DNA of 64,000 nt from Nymphaea colorata. Lineage: Eukaryota > Streptophyta > Magnoliopsida > Nymphaeales > Nymphaeaceae. Below the pieces are notes generated by a model that was given only the letters and a program-made list of their open reading frames with translations, searched no databases and was not told where the DNA came from. Position numbers and translations under genes: made by a program. Below, one piece after another: positions 1-14,800 of this stretch. The stretch is taken from NCBI RefSeq assembly GCF_008831285.2, contig NC_045149.1:22636535-22700534 (forward strand), written 5' to 3'. The first letter of the stretch is position 1, and each line of letters begins with the position of its first letter.

Positions 1-1860
1 GTTGTTATTCCCAGGTCGGTGGATGATGCTAAGGATGATCCCAAGTGGTTACATGCTATGACGGAGGAGATGGGTGCGTTAGCTAAGAACAAAACATGGG
101 AAGTTGTTGATATCCCTAAAGGGACACACTTAGTTGGCTCTAAGTGGGTTTACAACGTGAAGTACAAACCTGATGGCACTGTAGATCGATATAAAGCTCG
201 TCTGGTTGCAAAGGGGTTCAGCCAGAAGTATGGGATCGACTATCTTGAGACCTTTGCCTCTGTTGCAAAGTTGAAGATCGTGAGGGTTATTCTTGCTCTT
301 GTTGTGCACAGGAAGTGGCGCATGGACCAGCTTGATGTTAAAAATGCGTTCTTGAACGGCCATCTGGAGGAAGAAGTCTATATGAGCATGCCTCCCGGGT
401 ATGTTCAAGAGGGAAAATGTTGTCACCTCAAGAAAGCTTTGTATGGCCTGAAGCAATCGCCTAGAGCTTGGTTTGAGAGACTAAGGATCGTTATGAAGTC
501 TACTAGGTACAAGCAAGGAAATGGAGATCATACCCTATTCATAAAGCAGAGAGATGGTCTGGTGAGTCTTCTCCTTGTCTACGTTGATGATATGATTGTC
601 ACTGGCAGTGATGAAGAAGAAAACAGAAAGATGAAGGAGAGATTAGCTAAAGAATTCGACCTCAAGGATCTGGGTAAGCTGAGATACTTTCTGGGGATAG
701 AGATTGCTCGATCAGAGACAGGGCTGGTTATGAATCAAAGGAAGTACACTCTTGACTTACTAAAGGAGACAGGTAAACTTGGTTGTAGGCCCTATCTTAC
801 TCCTATGGAGTCGGGGACTAAGATAAGTATCAAGACGGGCACTATTCTGGATGAGGAAGGAAAAGGGCGATATCAGAGGCTAGTCGGTAAGCTTATCTAT
901 CTTACTCTAACTCGCCCTGATATCACGTATGCGGTAAATGTGCTAAGTCAATTTATGCATGCTCCCACGGATTGTCACTGGAAGAGTGCAGAAAGAGTGT
1001 TGGGATATCTAAAGAATGACCCAGGAAAAGGACTGCTGTATACTCGACAAGACAAACTTACTATTGAGGGCTACTCAGATGCAGATTGGGCAGGTTGCAC
1101 TAACACAAGGAGGTCCACTACAGGGTATTGTATCTTTCTTGGAGGTAACCTAGTTGTTTGGAGAAGTAAGAGGCAAGAAGTATGTTCGAGGTCTAGTGCT
1201 GAGGCTGAGTACAGGGCTGTTGCAATGGGGGTTACAGAGATGCTGTGGCTGAAGATTCTTTTGACTGATATTGGTGTGGAACTAGGAGATAAAATGAAGA
1301 TGTACTGTGACAACAAGTCTGCGATTAATCTTGCCAATAATCCAGTTCTACACGACAGGACCAAACATGTGGAGATTGACCGTCATTTTATCCGGGAACG
1401 CATTGACTCAAAGGAGCTGATTCTGCCATATATGAAGTCTGAAGATCAAGTTGCAGACGTCCTAACTAAAGGGCTTTGTACTTCTTCATTCGAAAAGAAT
1501 GTTAGCAAGCTTGGCATGTTTGACATGTATGCCAAGCTTGAGGGGGAGTGTTAGAATATGTTGTTGTGGGAACCGGGTCCATATCTGGACCCGGTTCTAT
1601 GGGGCGCGGGTACCGAGGTGGGCTCGGTACCCTAGGCAGCTTCTCCTCTCTCCCTCTTTATATTGTCACTTATGTATAAGTGTTGAATTAAGTGAAATAG
1701 TATTTTTTCTCTCTCCTAGGGTTGCGGGTGTGCACCTAGGTAGAGCTTCCCGTGGTTTTTTTCCTCGTCCGAGGTTTTTCCACGTACATCGTGTGTTCTT
1801 CCTCTACGTGGTTTGTGTTTCTACACTATGTAATGAAGAGATTAGGGCCAACCTACCACA
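1..1860 (+). mobile_element. Ty1/copia retrotransposon, 3' part (RT-RNase H plus 3' LTR)
   Basis: An open frame from 19 to 1554 encodes the end of a copia pol polyprotein. In order it shows the RT start (WVYNVKYKPDGTVDRYKARL), the [10 protein letters not shown] block, the catalytic YVDDM box near residue 192, and the RNase H part with [25 protein letters not shown] and HIDRHFI-like [13 protein letters not shown]. It ends in LEGEC. There is no stop or frameshift, so the copy is recent or conserved. A purine tract at 1538-1548 lies directly before the LTR. The TAG stop falls inside the LTR, as in the second copia copy at 17232-30106, whose RT is closely similar. The gag, protease, integrase and 5' LTR must lie left of the window edge. 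The element may sit in a further intron of the helicase gene, because that gene is still incomplete at 2399. Confidence 0.95.
1549..1860 (+). repeat. 3' LTR of the left copia element
   Basis: It starts with TGTTAGAATATG directly after the polypurine tract CTTGAGGGGGAG. The right end is placed at a CA (CTACCACA) at 1860. It contains a pyrimidine-rich middle and a TATATT motif near 1659. The end is approximate because the 5' LTR is outside the window and the target-site duplication cannot be checked. Confidence 0.65.
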
Positions 1861-2398
1861 TTGAAAGAATGTGACTGTTTCCAGTCCACTAAAATTCCCA
1901 AGGGTTTACTAGATTTTCCTCACAACAGCAAACCTTCTGACTAATAACCGAAAAAAACCTTACCAGCAAGAACCTAATATGATATTTGTGACAATGTACA
2001 AGACATCAGAAAGTAATTAGGCTCCAGTATATGGAGGCACATATTTTCTCTCTTTGTTTAGTTTAAACCTCAGATAAACATGTCAAATGCATTTAATACA
2101 GTCACAAAGAAGGGAACAAGAGTCTCAATCACCTAAATGTGCAACATCAACACTTTACATACAGAAGTGGAAATCCAACACTGATCAATACTCAATCAGC
2201 AAACAATAACAAGCAAGGTTATTGACCCACTGAAAATTGGTTAATAGAGACAAAATTTGTGAAGGCTGAAAATTTGGAAACACTTTAAAGCCGCCTGTGT
2301 CATTAGAACCAAATGTCTGCAAAGGAATTTTTCTAAGAACCGGAACATTAGCCCAGCCAAAAGAAAGGTCAGTTGCTTCTACCAAAAAATTAGCTTAC

Positions 2399-5300
2399 AT
2401 TCCTCAGGTCACTGTCTTCATTCAACAACTTCCCACCATCAGCATCAATGACAGCTCGTTGATCAAGAAGATATTTCTGCCAAAGAAAAAAGGTCCTATA
2501 TTTTGGTGAAAGTAGTAATATTGAAAGAAAGAATAAGGCCAACATGGTAGTAAAGACATGACAAAGAAAGCATGAGAGTATAAAGCAAACTCTGACAATC
2601 AACATATACTCTAGGTCACATGGGTATGGGTGGAGGTTCGGGTACAGGTGCAGACCAAGTTCAAAAACTACGGGTACAGGGGTACAGCTGTACATATATA
2701 TTTATATGTTTATATGTGTGGTAATAAGATCTTAGCTAAATAAACATATAAATAAATTCATTTCTTTTATTACTGAACAGAAAACACTAAAGTATACACA
2801 AAAGGTAAAAAAATACTAAAGTATACCCAAAAAGTAAAAAAATAATAATAATAATAATAATAAGGCTGTTGCGTCCAGGCAAGCACCCGTGCCGGCACGG
2901 GTACTTGGCCTTTTTAGTTGTACCCGTGTTTCATAGCATATACTCAAATAACACATCAAAAATGTGAATAAATATTTGTCCCAATAATGCAAGTTGCTAC
3001 AAGATAGAATATTAATTTTAAAATGAGGAAGAAAAAATGAAATACAATATCCCACTCAAAGTCAGATCTTGAAGAGTATCCACTTCAACATGACTATCCA
3101 GCTAAGTTGTTCCTTGTGCTTTTCATGATAAAATGGAAGCAAAAACATCAAGGATATGCATGTCTGTGCATATATATGTCTATGTGCATACATATATTGT
3201 TAAAATAGCAGTTGTATTCTACACGCTAAGGGTATTTTTTTTAGACAACCAGAGAAAGAAGAATAATACTGACAGAAAAACGATGGCAGATTAGATAACC
3301 TAGGAGAATAAACCAAAAATCATAACTTGCGTGAGTGAAAGATCTCCAAGGTCACACCTTGGGAAGTAAATATTTCTGATCTATTGCACTGTACCACTTT
3401 AGATCTGAATGTCCAAAGTTGTTGAACATGAAGAAGAAGAAAGACAAGCGAGAGGGGATTCCTTGAACAGCAAGACAGCAGCCTCCTCAAATCTAGGTGT
3501 GCTCTAGGTATTCTTATCATTAAATATATTTTAAGACTTAAGAATATATAATAAAATAAAATAACTGGACTGCCACTCCATGCCCAGGCAAGGTTATAGA
3601 AACAATACCTGGATCTGATCCAGATCCAAAATGAATACCAAAACAATATGAAAAGCACATCTTTTCAAAAAGAACAAGCAACAAAGGATTTATTAAACAA
3701 AAAACCAGCAATATTTTATGAAGTCATACCAAGACCAGTAGAGTAATATTTAAATGACAAAAGTTCCTCATTCTAGAGAATATGCCTGATAGAGAAACAA
3801 CTCAAGCAAATGCATGAAACATCACTATGATCAGAAAAGTAGTAATCAATGGAGAACAGGCAGAGATTGTTCAGATCCGCAACAAGCAAAGAAATTGAAC
3901 CTGAGGTATTAAGTTTGCAATAGAACTAATAACCATTGAAAGTGATTGTTCCTGTGCCAAAACAAAAGCCAATTTAAATGTTACAATCGATTGCATTTGA
4001 AATTTCATGCAAATTAGCTTCGAAATTGCAGAACATGTAATAATGAGAAACTTTGGTTTACATCAGAAAATATCACACTAGCCAAAAAGAATGTTTCAAT
4101 TTCATAAGCAACTACAATTCCCAGCATACAAACCAATATCATAGATCAATAAAAATTAACATTGTATAAACAGCAAACTATATTTTATATCGCTGAAAGT
4201 TTCATCTGAGACAATCAGACTAGTGGACTGATCACGCACAATCTCATCTAGATATACGAAGAAAACCCCAAGGGAACTTTTGTTATAAAGAAAGCAAAGC
4301 ATCAGATCAATAGTTCATTTAGTTGCAATTATCATGGCAAGAAGCTGAGTTTAAGTAGTCTGAGCCATAGTCACAAATATAGCTCAGTCCCAACTTTCTA
4401 TAAGTGAGGTTTTTCTTAGGTATTTTTACCCAAATTATTTTTCTCCATAAAACACCAGAAAAATCTTGAGAAATCAAAAACAAAAATGAAAAGTATATTT
4501 AAAAAGTAATGGAAAAAAATATGAAATTCAGAGTTTATACTTTATACTACTTTGCCTTACAAGTACAATGATGAAGGTTCAAAATAATTTTAAAAATTTT
4601 TAAATAAAAAAGGGAAACATAGACTAAAAATTATATAAAAATAAGAAAATATCATGATATAGTCGTAAGAAATATTTTTTGGTGACATTGCAAACTATTG
4701 AGAGATTTTCCCTTCAAAAATGGCACTGCTGTTTTGTTGATAGAAACAGTATGTGGTCTGCACCACAGACATTTCAAATCATCATTAACTAATTCTTTGT
4801 GTGAACTCTTGATGTTTCTTCAGTTAATTTATTGTGTGAAACCAAAAGTAGACAATCCTCTTTCTGTCCAGAACAAAAAATGTATTCTTGGCTCAGCAGA
4901 CAGAACACACAAGATGCCTGCCTCCTTTCACTGTTGTTTTGGCTGGATCTGCTCTGGGGCCATCATTAGATCAAGGTAACATTTCAAGAGAAGCGTGGAA
5001 GATGTTATACCCTTTGAACAAGTTTGGATATCATATCCAGGGTAAGTAATACTTTACGCCCATGACTAAGTTGAATCCTGCAGGCATAAGATATTTGAAT
5101 AAGCAAATATAAAACCATCAGCAAGCCATTCAAGTACCAATAGTGATGAAACTACAAAGCAACAACAAGGTCATACAGCAAAGCCCTTGCAATACCATAA
5201 GAGCATGCTAGAGGCCCAAAGCATGGCTATTCATGACTTGAACACAGAAAACAACATATTTACAAAAAGAAAGTTCATGAGCCAAAAGAAATTAAGCAAA

Positions 5301-7267
5301 TAACAAGTAGAAACTTCATCCTGTTTGTCAGTATCGAGGATAATAAGTTTCACCCAACTCAAATGCAAACACCAGAATTTTGCTCTTAAGGAGAAGAAGA
5401 ACATCAGCATCACTAAGATAAGATCATGAAAAATAGAAAGACTACTTGATCAAAATCATACAGAGTTACTAAAATTTGGCCTGAGTTTTTGCAAAGAGCA
5501 ACTACTAAACATTGATAGTTTGCTTTTTCTTGTAAAAGCTAAGTCTGCGTAGCATATAATTTTACCTATTAAGCATTGAAAATTCATCACAATGCTTCAT
5601 GGTTGAGCATAAAAATACTAATTTGAGGCTTTCACTTGGGCTCTTAGGTGTTAGAACGTAGAAACACAAATTTAAGATTTAACAGCTGGTTTTTATGAGA
5701 TTATTGTCTATCTCTGTGCCCTATGAACAATGATGGCAGTCATGTTAAATTGTAAACTTGCTCTTTGTAATGAACATTGAAACCTTTAGGTAAAGAAACT
5801 TACCAATAAGCATGATGATTTGTGCATACCTTTTAATTATGTTTCATGGAATGTTTAATGTTATTGTGCATTTTAATTGTTTAATAGTACTAACTTAATA
5901 CATTGTGGAGAAAAGGCTTTTTTGTAGACTTTTTGACATTTCATATTGCACTTTATCCACCCCCTCCCCCCAACCCACTTCCCTTTCCTTCCTCTCTTCC
6001 ACATGTTAATTGCATCATCACACCAACCAGAGAACCAAATACAACAGACATATAAGTTATGAAAAAAGAAAGGAGTGGTAATCAAAACTTGCATTCTCAG
6101 AAAACAGACGCAATGTGACAAACATTTAGAATAGTCTAAAATGGTGTTAGCTATTCAATAAACAAAAAACAGCTTCCTTGTATTAGAGCGATATTTTCAA
6201 TCATGACAAGACCTTGTGAAAGTGCCAGAAACTTTTGCTGTAAAGACATCACAGGCAGTTGAGAAGAAACTACATTTTCTTGTGGCAGACACCTTGTCAA
6301 TATAGTCAACAACCTGCAGGGCTTCAAGAGCACCAGAACATTGCAGAACAATCTCACAAGAACATCTGGTATAAAGTATGAAATTAAAATATAAAGGCAT
6401 ATGCACCAGAATGAATGGCACACCTTTTTCTTTTCCGCCTTCTCCCCAGGAAATAAGGACTTAAAAACCTGACGATAAGGGCCATCTTCACAACCAGGCA
6501 AGGCTGTTTTAAGCATGGCCATGATAATTTTAACAACCTATCCAAAGAACATAAGGAAAGAAATGACATAGAAAAATTATAGTACCAGACATTATTTCCG
6601 CTAAAGCAAAAGATTAAGAAAGCAAATAAGAACTGGAAACAAGAAAATTCACCATAACATAAACAATCTAAACATATAAAACAATGTTTCTCTCTGACAG
6701 ATAAAACTCACAGGATTCAACATAAATATAGAACATGCTATTAGTTTACGGACTGCATTACCACTTTGCATGAAATTATATCAGATTATTGGTTGCAAAA
6801 GTCAAACTTGATCAACTTCTTTCTCTCTTTAGGACACACACAAACACCAAAACAGAAAACTATTATTAAGCTATTATTTAACCAAGTTAGAGTGACTGTT
6901 CAATTAAATCTAACAAAGCTGGCCTACCTCCTGTTCTGTGTTGGCAATGTATCAGCCATTGCCAAGAGCATCCATGGATTCAAATATCAAAAAACTTTTA
7001 TATGAATTTCTTTCCACTAGAATCTTCTTGCACAATAACATATGCTTTATATAAAGAAAGGTGTTTTATACTTGATGTAACTGTGTATAAATAAGTGGAA
7101 CCAAACAATGGATTAATCCTGGAACCATGAGCTAAAAGTTACTACATAAAAATTAGGAAGACGACTACATGTACAAATAATCCACAAGCATTTTGCAAAA
7201 ACAATGAATTGGCTTTCATCCCATTATGAAACAAATGGAATTATTGTATGTGGTCTGTATCTATCTC

Positions 7268-7314
<47 letters not shown>

Positions 7315-8842
7315 AAAATAATCCTCATTGCTGCCAACTAAAATACCATGCTAAGAGAAGCTTAAGCGCCAATTCTTATTAAGACCATTTTCATGCGACA
7401 TCCAGTCCACAAAAGCTCAGCTTGTCACTTGTGTCAATTATCTGAGCTTGTTTAGTCTCCTACATTAAAAAAAATCATTCTTAACGGACCCAACTGCCTT
7501 TTCAATCCATTTTTCAACAGAAGAAAGCCCCTTGATTGACCAAGTTTCTTTTATCTTCATATGTCTCCACTTATTAGGAGGTATTATTGATGATTCCTAG
7601 GGTCAATATCAATCCTAAGGCTCACAAATGATGTCTTATGGATATTCTAGTACTACCTTCAGCCAGAGACCCTTACTCACTAGCTCACTTTTAAGTCTCT
7701 GTCAATGAATGGCGATTGAGACATGTTATTTAGTGGGAAAAGGATAGCCATGATTTTCTGCTCAAAAATTTATTTTGGAAAAGCATGACCAAACTCACTA
7801 AAGGACTTCTTTGGTCCTTAAAAAATCACAGAGAAATTGCCTGAGAAAATCACAACATCCACAGTAATGGTTGATTCACTGCTACACCAGGTTCAGTGAG
7901 AGATATCAGTGGCAGTCTGGCAGAGTTTTGCAAATTTCTCCAAAATGACTGGTTTACTCCTACATAGTACATACTACATACAAATATTAATCAAGTCGAC
8001 TATCCACTTCCATACCATCTTTAACAAAGTCAAACATGAATACAAGTTGCTGAAAACCTGTCCAGCAAAGATACTCATTGACTGCACTAATTACTCCAAG
8101 TACCAACATCCACGAGTTTGAAGACAGCACAGACATATTGTCAATATGCCTACCGGACCCAATTTTGCTCAAATCTAAAAGTTAGCAACATTTGGCACTG
8201 TCGCCATGTTCATTTTCCAGGAACGAGAACCTCACTTCTAGTTCATTTACATACGACCACCATATACTAATCCAAGCTTTTGCAAGAAAAGGTAATACCT
8301 CTTTCAGGCATCTCAGACAAGAAATACACATATGTGACTTATTTAGGCACTTCTTTATTAATCTTCACTTAATCAAAATTCCTCTGGCCAGCAACCAGTT
8401 AAAAAGATCCATTTGTTTGATGTTATACAGTTCAAGCACTTATAAACTCAACGCAAATAAAAGTATCTACTGGTAAATCCCCAAACCCCTTGATTCAAGA
8501 AGTACAAATTTTAATAAAGGCATAAATTAGCACAGGCCCAGTCCAACAAGTTTACACCTTTTTTCTGTAGAAGGCCACACCATGGACATTGAAAGGAATT
8601 TTCCTTGTCCGGAAGGATGATTGAAACATTCTTCCAGAGACCTTCACCAAAAAACAGACCATTAGGCACAAATCTGTATTGATTACATAGAGCAGAACCA
8701 CGGAAAATACAAATATCTTATACCTGGCGCCGATAGAGCACAGCAATACTCCCAAAAGAGCATTTACCAACAGATTGATCTGGTGTCATTTCCATGATCT
8801 TATCAATAACAAATGAGCACTGAGCATCCTCACTGTGGCACT
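2399..8842 (-). CDS. SRS2-like helicase, seven exons after motif IV
   Basis: Exons: 8724-8842 ([24 protein letters not shown]), 8558-8641 ([19 protein letters not shown]), 6424-6537 ([19 protein letters not shown]), 6213-6313 ([19 protein letters not shown]), 5011-5077 ([19 protein letters not shown]), 3901-3951 ([17 protein letters not shown]) and 2399-2476 ([18 protein letters not shown]). All have GT donors and AG acceptors, and all join in frame. The acceptor of the first is uncertain (8842 or 8850). The protein continues past 2399 with GTAAGC as donor; no following exon was found in 1861-2398. The introns are A/T-rich and otherwise without recognised genes. Confidence 0.85.
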
Positions 8843-11800
8843 CTATGATGCTAATTTAAGAATTTGTAAAGGAATAAAAACAATAAAACTTTAGGTCAAC
8901 AAATGCATGATGAGAAAAGAAAATATGTGCACATCTACACAATCAGCAACAACAAAGACACATATGCACATGCCTGTCCCACCATAGAAACCATGCAAAC
9001 AATAGTTCTTTTCAAACTCATTCCTGCTTCATAAGCAATTAACACGTCCATTTCCATCCTTGTCTTATAGTAACTGACAAATTCACCCTCAACATTTGTG
9101 TTTTAAGTTTTAAGAAATCACCAGCCTACTACAGTTATTTACTCAGCAGAAAGGATTACAACTTACAACATAGTTGCAAGAAACATCCACAAGCTTTATC
9201 GACGAGGTCGTTTCTTTCACATTTTTTTCTAAAAATCATTTTTCTCAGGAAAATCTCAACAAAATTTTGGAGATTGAAAAATATTAATATATGTATGGTA
9301 ACAGAAAAACTATGAAACAGTGAGCTTCTTAGCAATTTTCTAAAAAAATGTTTTAGAATTTAAGGGAGATGATCTCATCATACCCATCCATGCATATTCA
9401 TTTCTCTCTCTCCTAATAAAGGATATCCATTTAACTTTTTCATATGTATTGGGAGAAACAGAGCAATATACTTGGATGGGCCAATTCATCCAAGCATATT
9501 TGATCCCTCTCGCTCAAATTTCAACAAATAAAGATGGATAGATAGGAAGATGGATGGGGGAAAAGAGAGAGAGAGAGATTCAGAAAATGGCCAAAGAAAA
9601 GCAAATATCACGACATTGTTGCAGTAAGATTGCATGATTTCCCCTTCTCTTTTTCCTCTTTCGTTTTCTTCAATTTCCCCAATATTATCATGATAGTTTA
9701 AAATTTTAAATATTCTGGCAGGGCAATGGTTTACATGAACACAAAGGATCATGTGCATGCCAGTTACTAATCACTCTTTTTTTCATCTTTAAGAACTTAA
9801 TTGACAAATTTAAACTCAAAGACAAATGTGAAAAGATAAGTAAAAGGATGTAGTCAATGGAACATGGTACGACTGAATAGGCCAAGCCCCCGTCTCGACA
9901 CGGGTGTGGGTGCGAGTGTGGGCCTGGACATGGCACTTTAATTTTTGTATTTTTTGGGTATATTACGGTTTTTTTTTGTAGGTTTTGGGTACATTTTAGT
10001 TTTTTGTTCTGAATAATATATTTTTTTGTGAATGATTTTATGTGTTGATTTAATTAAAATCTTATGATTATATATGTATCTATATATACACATATACAGC
10101 CATGTCCCCATACCCAACTTTTTGAAAATTGCTCTACACATGTACCCGTGCCAACACCCGCACTGCACCCCTACCCGTATCCATGTGTCATAGGAAGTAG
10201 TTGACTTGTTAGTTTCCAGCAGACATGAAAAATCTGGATAAATCTGCAAGAAAAAGATTAAGGAGATTCTAGTTCAACTGCTGAAAAAAGGAGGTTATAG
10301 TGCACTGTTCTCACAAAACAATTTTTTATATTGAAGAGCTAAAAAATAAACTCCAGGTGTTCTGAATGAGATCATCTCAATGAAAGCATCTCTAGTATTA
10401 AAGTAACAAGGAAAAACAGTATCCAAATTCAGAATGAGTCAAAAAAAAAAGTAGAGAAATATAAAAATCAAAAAACACATATAGAATTAAAATTAACACT
10501 ATTCCCCAGTACCGACATTGTAAGAGTGTGAGGTTTTATACACATATACATGCACATGCACAAGCACATATACATGTAGGTAAAATCTCACAATCCAAAT
10601 TTTGTTACATGTTCCAATGGCATAGATGTCTTCAACATGGTCAAAAAACTAAATTGTCTTTATCTTTGTGGTTTTGGACCAAAATCACATTTGAACCTAA
10701 AAAATTTGATGTATTTTCAGCTATGTCACATGGGTCCAGGTGCTGGTGCCGGTGTGAGATGCGGCAAGTTCCAAAAAAAAAAATTGGGTGTGGTTGCGGC
10801 AAGAGAAAACAAATATATATATACATACATGTGATATGTTATATAAGTAATTTTATTTGTCTATATTTTTTAACTTTTTTTTATCAAGGTCAACCTTAAT
10901 CTCATACAAAATTCAAAGTTTTATTAAATAAAATAGGGGAGGAGAGAGAGAAGAAGGGAAAAAGAAGAGGAAAAGATAGAAGAAGGGAAAAAATGAAAAA
11001 AAAAACAAGAGAAAAGAAGAACAGGTGCGGTCAGCAGCACCCGATTCAGTTTGACCAAGTTGGGTGCCGTATCGGGCCACACCCGAGTCGATGCGAGTGC
11101 GCCACCATATTTGGCGCACCATCAACAAAACAAAATAATCTTGATACATGTCTGACTCAAGAAATTTGAAAACAAGTGTCCACTGACCTGATCATATAGA
11201 CCACGAATGTATGGTTGGGTTCATGAGAAAATGAAAAAAGACAATGTGACGTACATGCAATCAACTAAAAAATATTTCAGTCACTTGCACACAATCTCTC
11301 TGCACATTGATTATTACTGTAGAGTTTTTTGCAAGAAAAAAGGCATTGCTTCATTATTTAACTTTAGCTCTGCTTATCTTGCAAAGTTTGGGAATCCAAA
11401 TTTTGATGTAAAATTTGCCATTTATGTCTTGAATGATCATCACATGCAGGTTGAGGATTAGTATGTAGTATTTGCAATGCACAAACACATGCTCTTAGCA
11501 TCGATGTCTAGAAGTGTGGAACATTGACACTTCATGCTTATTGAAGCACCCAGCAACATAAGCTATAACGTGGGCAAAATCATGCAAACTAACAATTTTA
11601 TATCTATATATATGGAAGCTGACTTTTTCTACCTTATGGAACATTTATAATCATCACCCGACTCACCCTACTTTCCTTGCATAAAAGAGTAGATAACCTG
11701 ACTCGTAACTGCTACTCTATCAGTAGACACTTCCTTCTCTTGGGCTGGATTTTCTTGAAGAAGACATTTTCTAACGAAAACCTCAGAAAATTTCAAAACA

Positions 11801-14800
11801 ATTGAAAATAAAATTTAATAGAAATCTTAAAAGAAAAAAAAGTTCTTTTTTGCTCTTCTTTCTTCCTTTCTACCCTCTATCTTTTCTCCTTTCTATCTTC
11901 CTCTCTTCTTGCTGCAGTTTCCTTCTTCCTTTCTTTCTTTCCTTTTGCCTTTGTTCTTTTGTTTCTTTGTTTCCTTCCTTTCTTACTTTTATTCCTTGCT
12001 CTCTCTTCTTTCCTTCCTTCATTGCTTCTGTTTCTTTATTCTATATCACCTATAAAAGAGTTTCTTTAAAAAGAAAAATGTTGAGATATTTTCTTCCTAT
12101 ATTAATGATTAAAGAATTTTTTTTAGGAGAAGAAAAATATCATGATGTTGTCCCTTCTTTTTTGGTGATAAAATTACATTTTTTTCAAAATAACCCTCAT
12201 ATTTGTGACTGTAATATTCATTATGTCCATAATTTAGCTAATATAAATATGCCAAACATCACACTTTCATATTCATTCCTATGCCAGCTTGTATTGTACT
12301 CAAAGTATCATCAAAAAGTCATTATGGATGCCTAAAACCACTTAGCATGTTAAAGGTTTATTTATATTATTTATTATATTACTTGAATGACTACTTTTCT
12401 TCCTTTTATTCTGCAATAACTTTCCCAATTGTTAATTGGATATTTCTGACAAAAGTTACAAGTTCTTTGCACTGGTATACTTCTTCTATAAAACTTACTC
12501 AAAAAATATCTTCAGGAAAAACACTTCCCAGAATGAGTTCCCACAAAAACCACATTGAGAAAAATTTGGCCACACACACACACACAAAAAGGCTGCTGCT
12601 CAGGATATTTTAGATCCAGGATCATTATCAGTCAACACTTGCTTCAGATGGCACCTTCCTTTGTTATTCTGAATCAGGGACAATGATGCCTGAACAATAC
12701 ATCGTGTAGAGCGATAGTTTTTTTGTAACCTAACCTGAAAGCAACAAGGTAGAAAGCCATAAAAGAAAAGGTTCATTCAGGTGCCTGAAAAAAGTTTTGC
12801 CAAAACCACAAAAATCTGATTCCTAGATAAGCACATAAGCTGAAGCAAATGTTAAAGGAGAAATAACCTTTTACCTCTTTATGACAAGGGAAATCTTTGC
12901 GAAATGAATCAAATCCAGAAGCATCTGCCCCATTGAAGCTGAAAATAGACTGTGAATGCAACATAAACCAGTTTCAAAATTCTTAAAATGAAAACAGATA
13001 CATACAGCACAAAATATTCTTGAAGCCTTATCAATTAAATATTTCAAATTTTGTATTGGAGAAAACAACCAACATATTCAGAGACCTGGTCTTCATCTCC
13101 AACAACAGTGATACGATTATGGGAACCAAGAACTCGCAGAAGGTGGTACTGCAGAGCACTTGTATCTTGGAACTCATCAACCACTATTGCCTTCCATAGA
13201 TCTTGACATTGCTTGTGCACTGCAAACCAAAATGTTGACAAAAGTCATAGTTGACCCCAATATTTGCCACATGCAATGTCCAGGACAGTTAAAAATTGAG
13301 TACCTTCAGGAAAGTCGGTCAGTAACTTCAAAGATAAGCTGATGAAGTCATAGTAATCCAGAGCATTACAAGATTTTAAAATGTCATCGTAATGCCCAAG
13401 AATCTCAGCCTGGTAATGAAATAAAAGTCAAGCCCAACATACTAACAGATGCATTATTGTCAAGAACACAACTATGACATCTTCAATGCACCAGAATCAA
13501 ACTCACCCCTTGCTCATAGCCCATATTGTGGTAGTCTTCAACAGTTTTCCCAGAAGCCTTGGCCTAGAGAATGATAAGTTCAGGCATGCAAAGAATCAGG
13601 CATATCAAAAGAACTAAACATTGCAAATTTTCTGCATTAAAGTAAAGGACATCATTATGAATGTCAACAAATAAATTATAAATATATAGTTATTAATATA
13701 GGCCATACACAGAGAGGAAAAGCAACAGATTGGACTCGAATCAAGTATACTCTGTAGTCCCATATCCGCTTTTTGGATGTTCATAAATTCAGTTTCAAAT
13801 TTGGATTTAAAGGTGAATGAACAAAAATCTATAGTTATCTGAATCTGAACTTAAGATTAACATCTAAATCCAAGTCTGATTTTTAAACCAAATCCAAACT
13901 GCAGTCGACATGTTGAGATACAACTTTCAAAATATATGGACATTGGATATAGGATATTTATTTAAAGTTATATCCAATGTGTTTGGAATCTAAATCCGAG
14001 GGTTATTTACTTAAATTCGAACCCGATTGGATTCATTTCATAAACATGAATCCAATCTGATTTGTAAATCGAATATTAAATTTTGTTCCATATCCGATTT
14101 TTTTAAAGTGGTTCGGTCTGATATCAGAGCTAACTTGGATTTATTGACATCCCTATGTACTATTTACACATGCATGTATGTATATATACAAGTATACATG
14201 TACAAAAACAAAGAGACAAAGAGAGAGAAGGAAGGAAGGTATTAAAAAAGTAAAGGTGACAAGTTCTCAGCAAACCACTGATCCCTTAATACAGACCAGG
14301 AGACAAATCAAAAATGACCTCGGAAAACATTAGCAGTAGAATACACAAAAGCAGATTTTTCACAAGAAAGAATGCATGGGAACTAATTGATCAAAGTTTA
14401 AACTTTTCCATACAGATTAACTGGACAATGATTAATGTGCAATAGTGTGTTAAAAAGGCCTTTTATTGCAGTTTCTGAACAAGAAAGAAGTTTCAAATTT
14501 TCAATCAATGTTGTAAAAAGCGTACCATAAGTCATATCGGTCAAGCCAATAGATACACCGTATCGTAAAGTATCGTAATGTATCATGTGTATCGTAAATT
14601 TATTTTTTTAATTCAAAAATAGAAAAAATAGAGATAAATCAAGAGAAATAAAAAATATGTTTTCTTAATGACAAAGCATGTTATACATAATGGCAGGCTC
14701 ATTATAGGTATGAAGTTACTTCACAAACATTAATAAGTGGTTATAAATCATATAGCAACACAACATGAACTAAGACATCAAGAAACACAATTTATAAGAT

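Noticed and set aside
11802-12335. 177-codon + frame rich in Phe, Leu and Ser
   Set aside because: Translation of T/C-rich intron sequence antisense to the helicase. No homology was recognised and composition explains the open frame.
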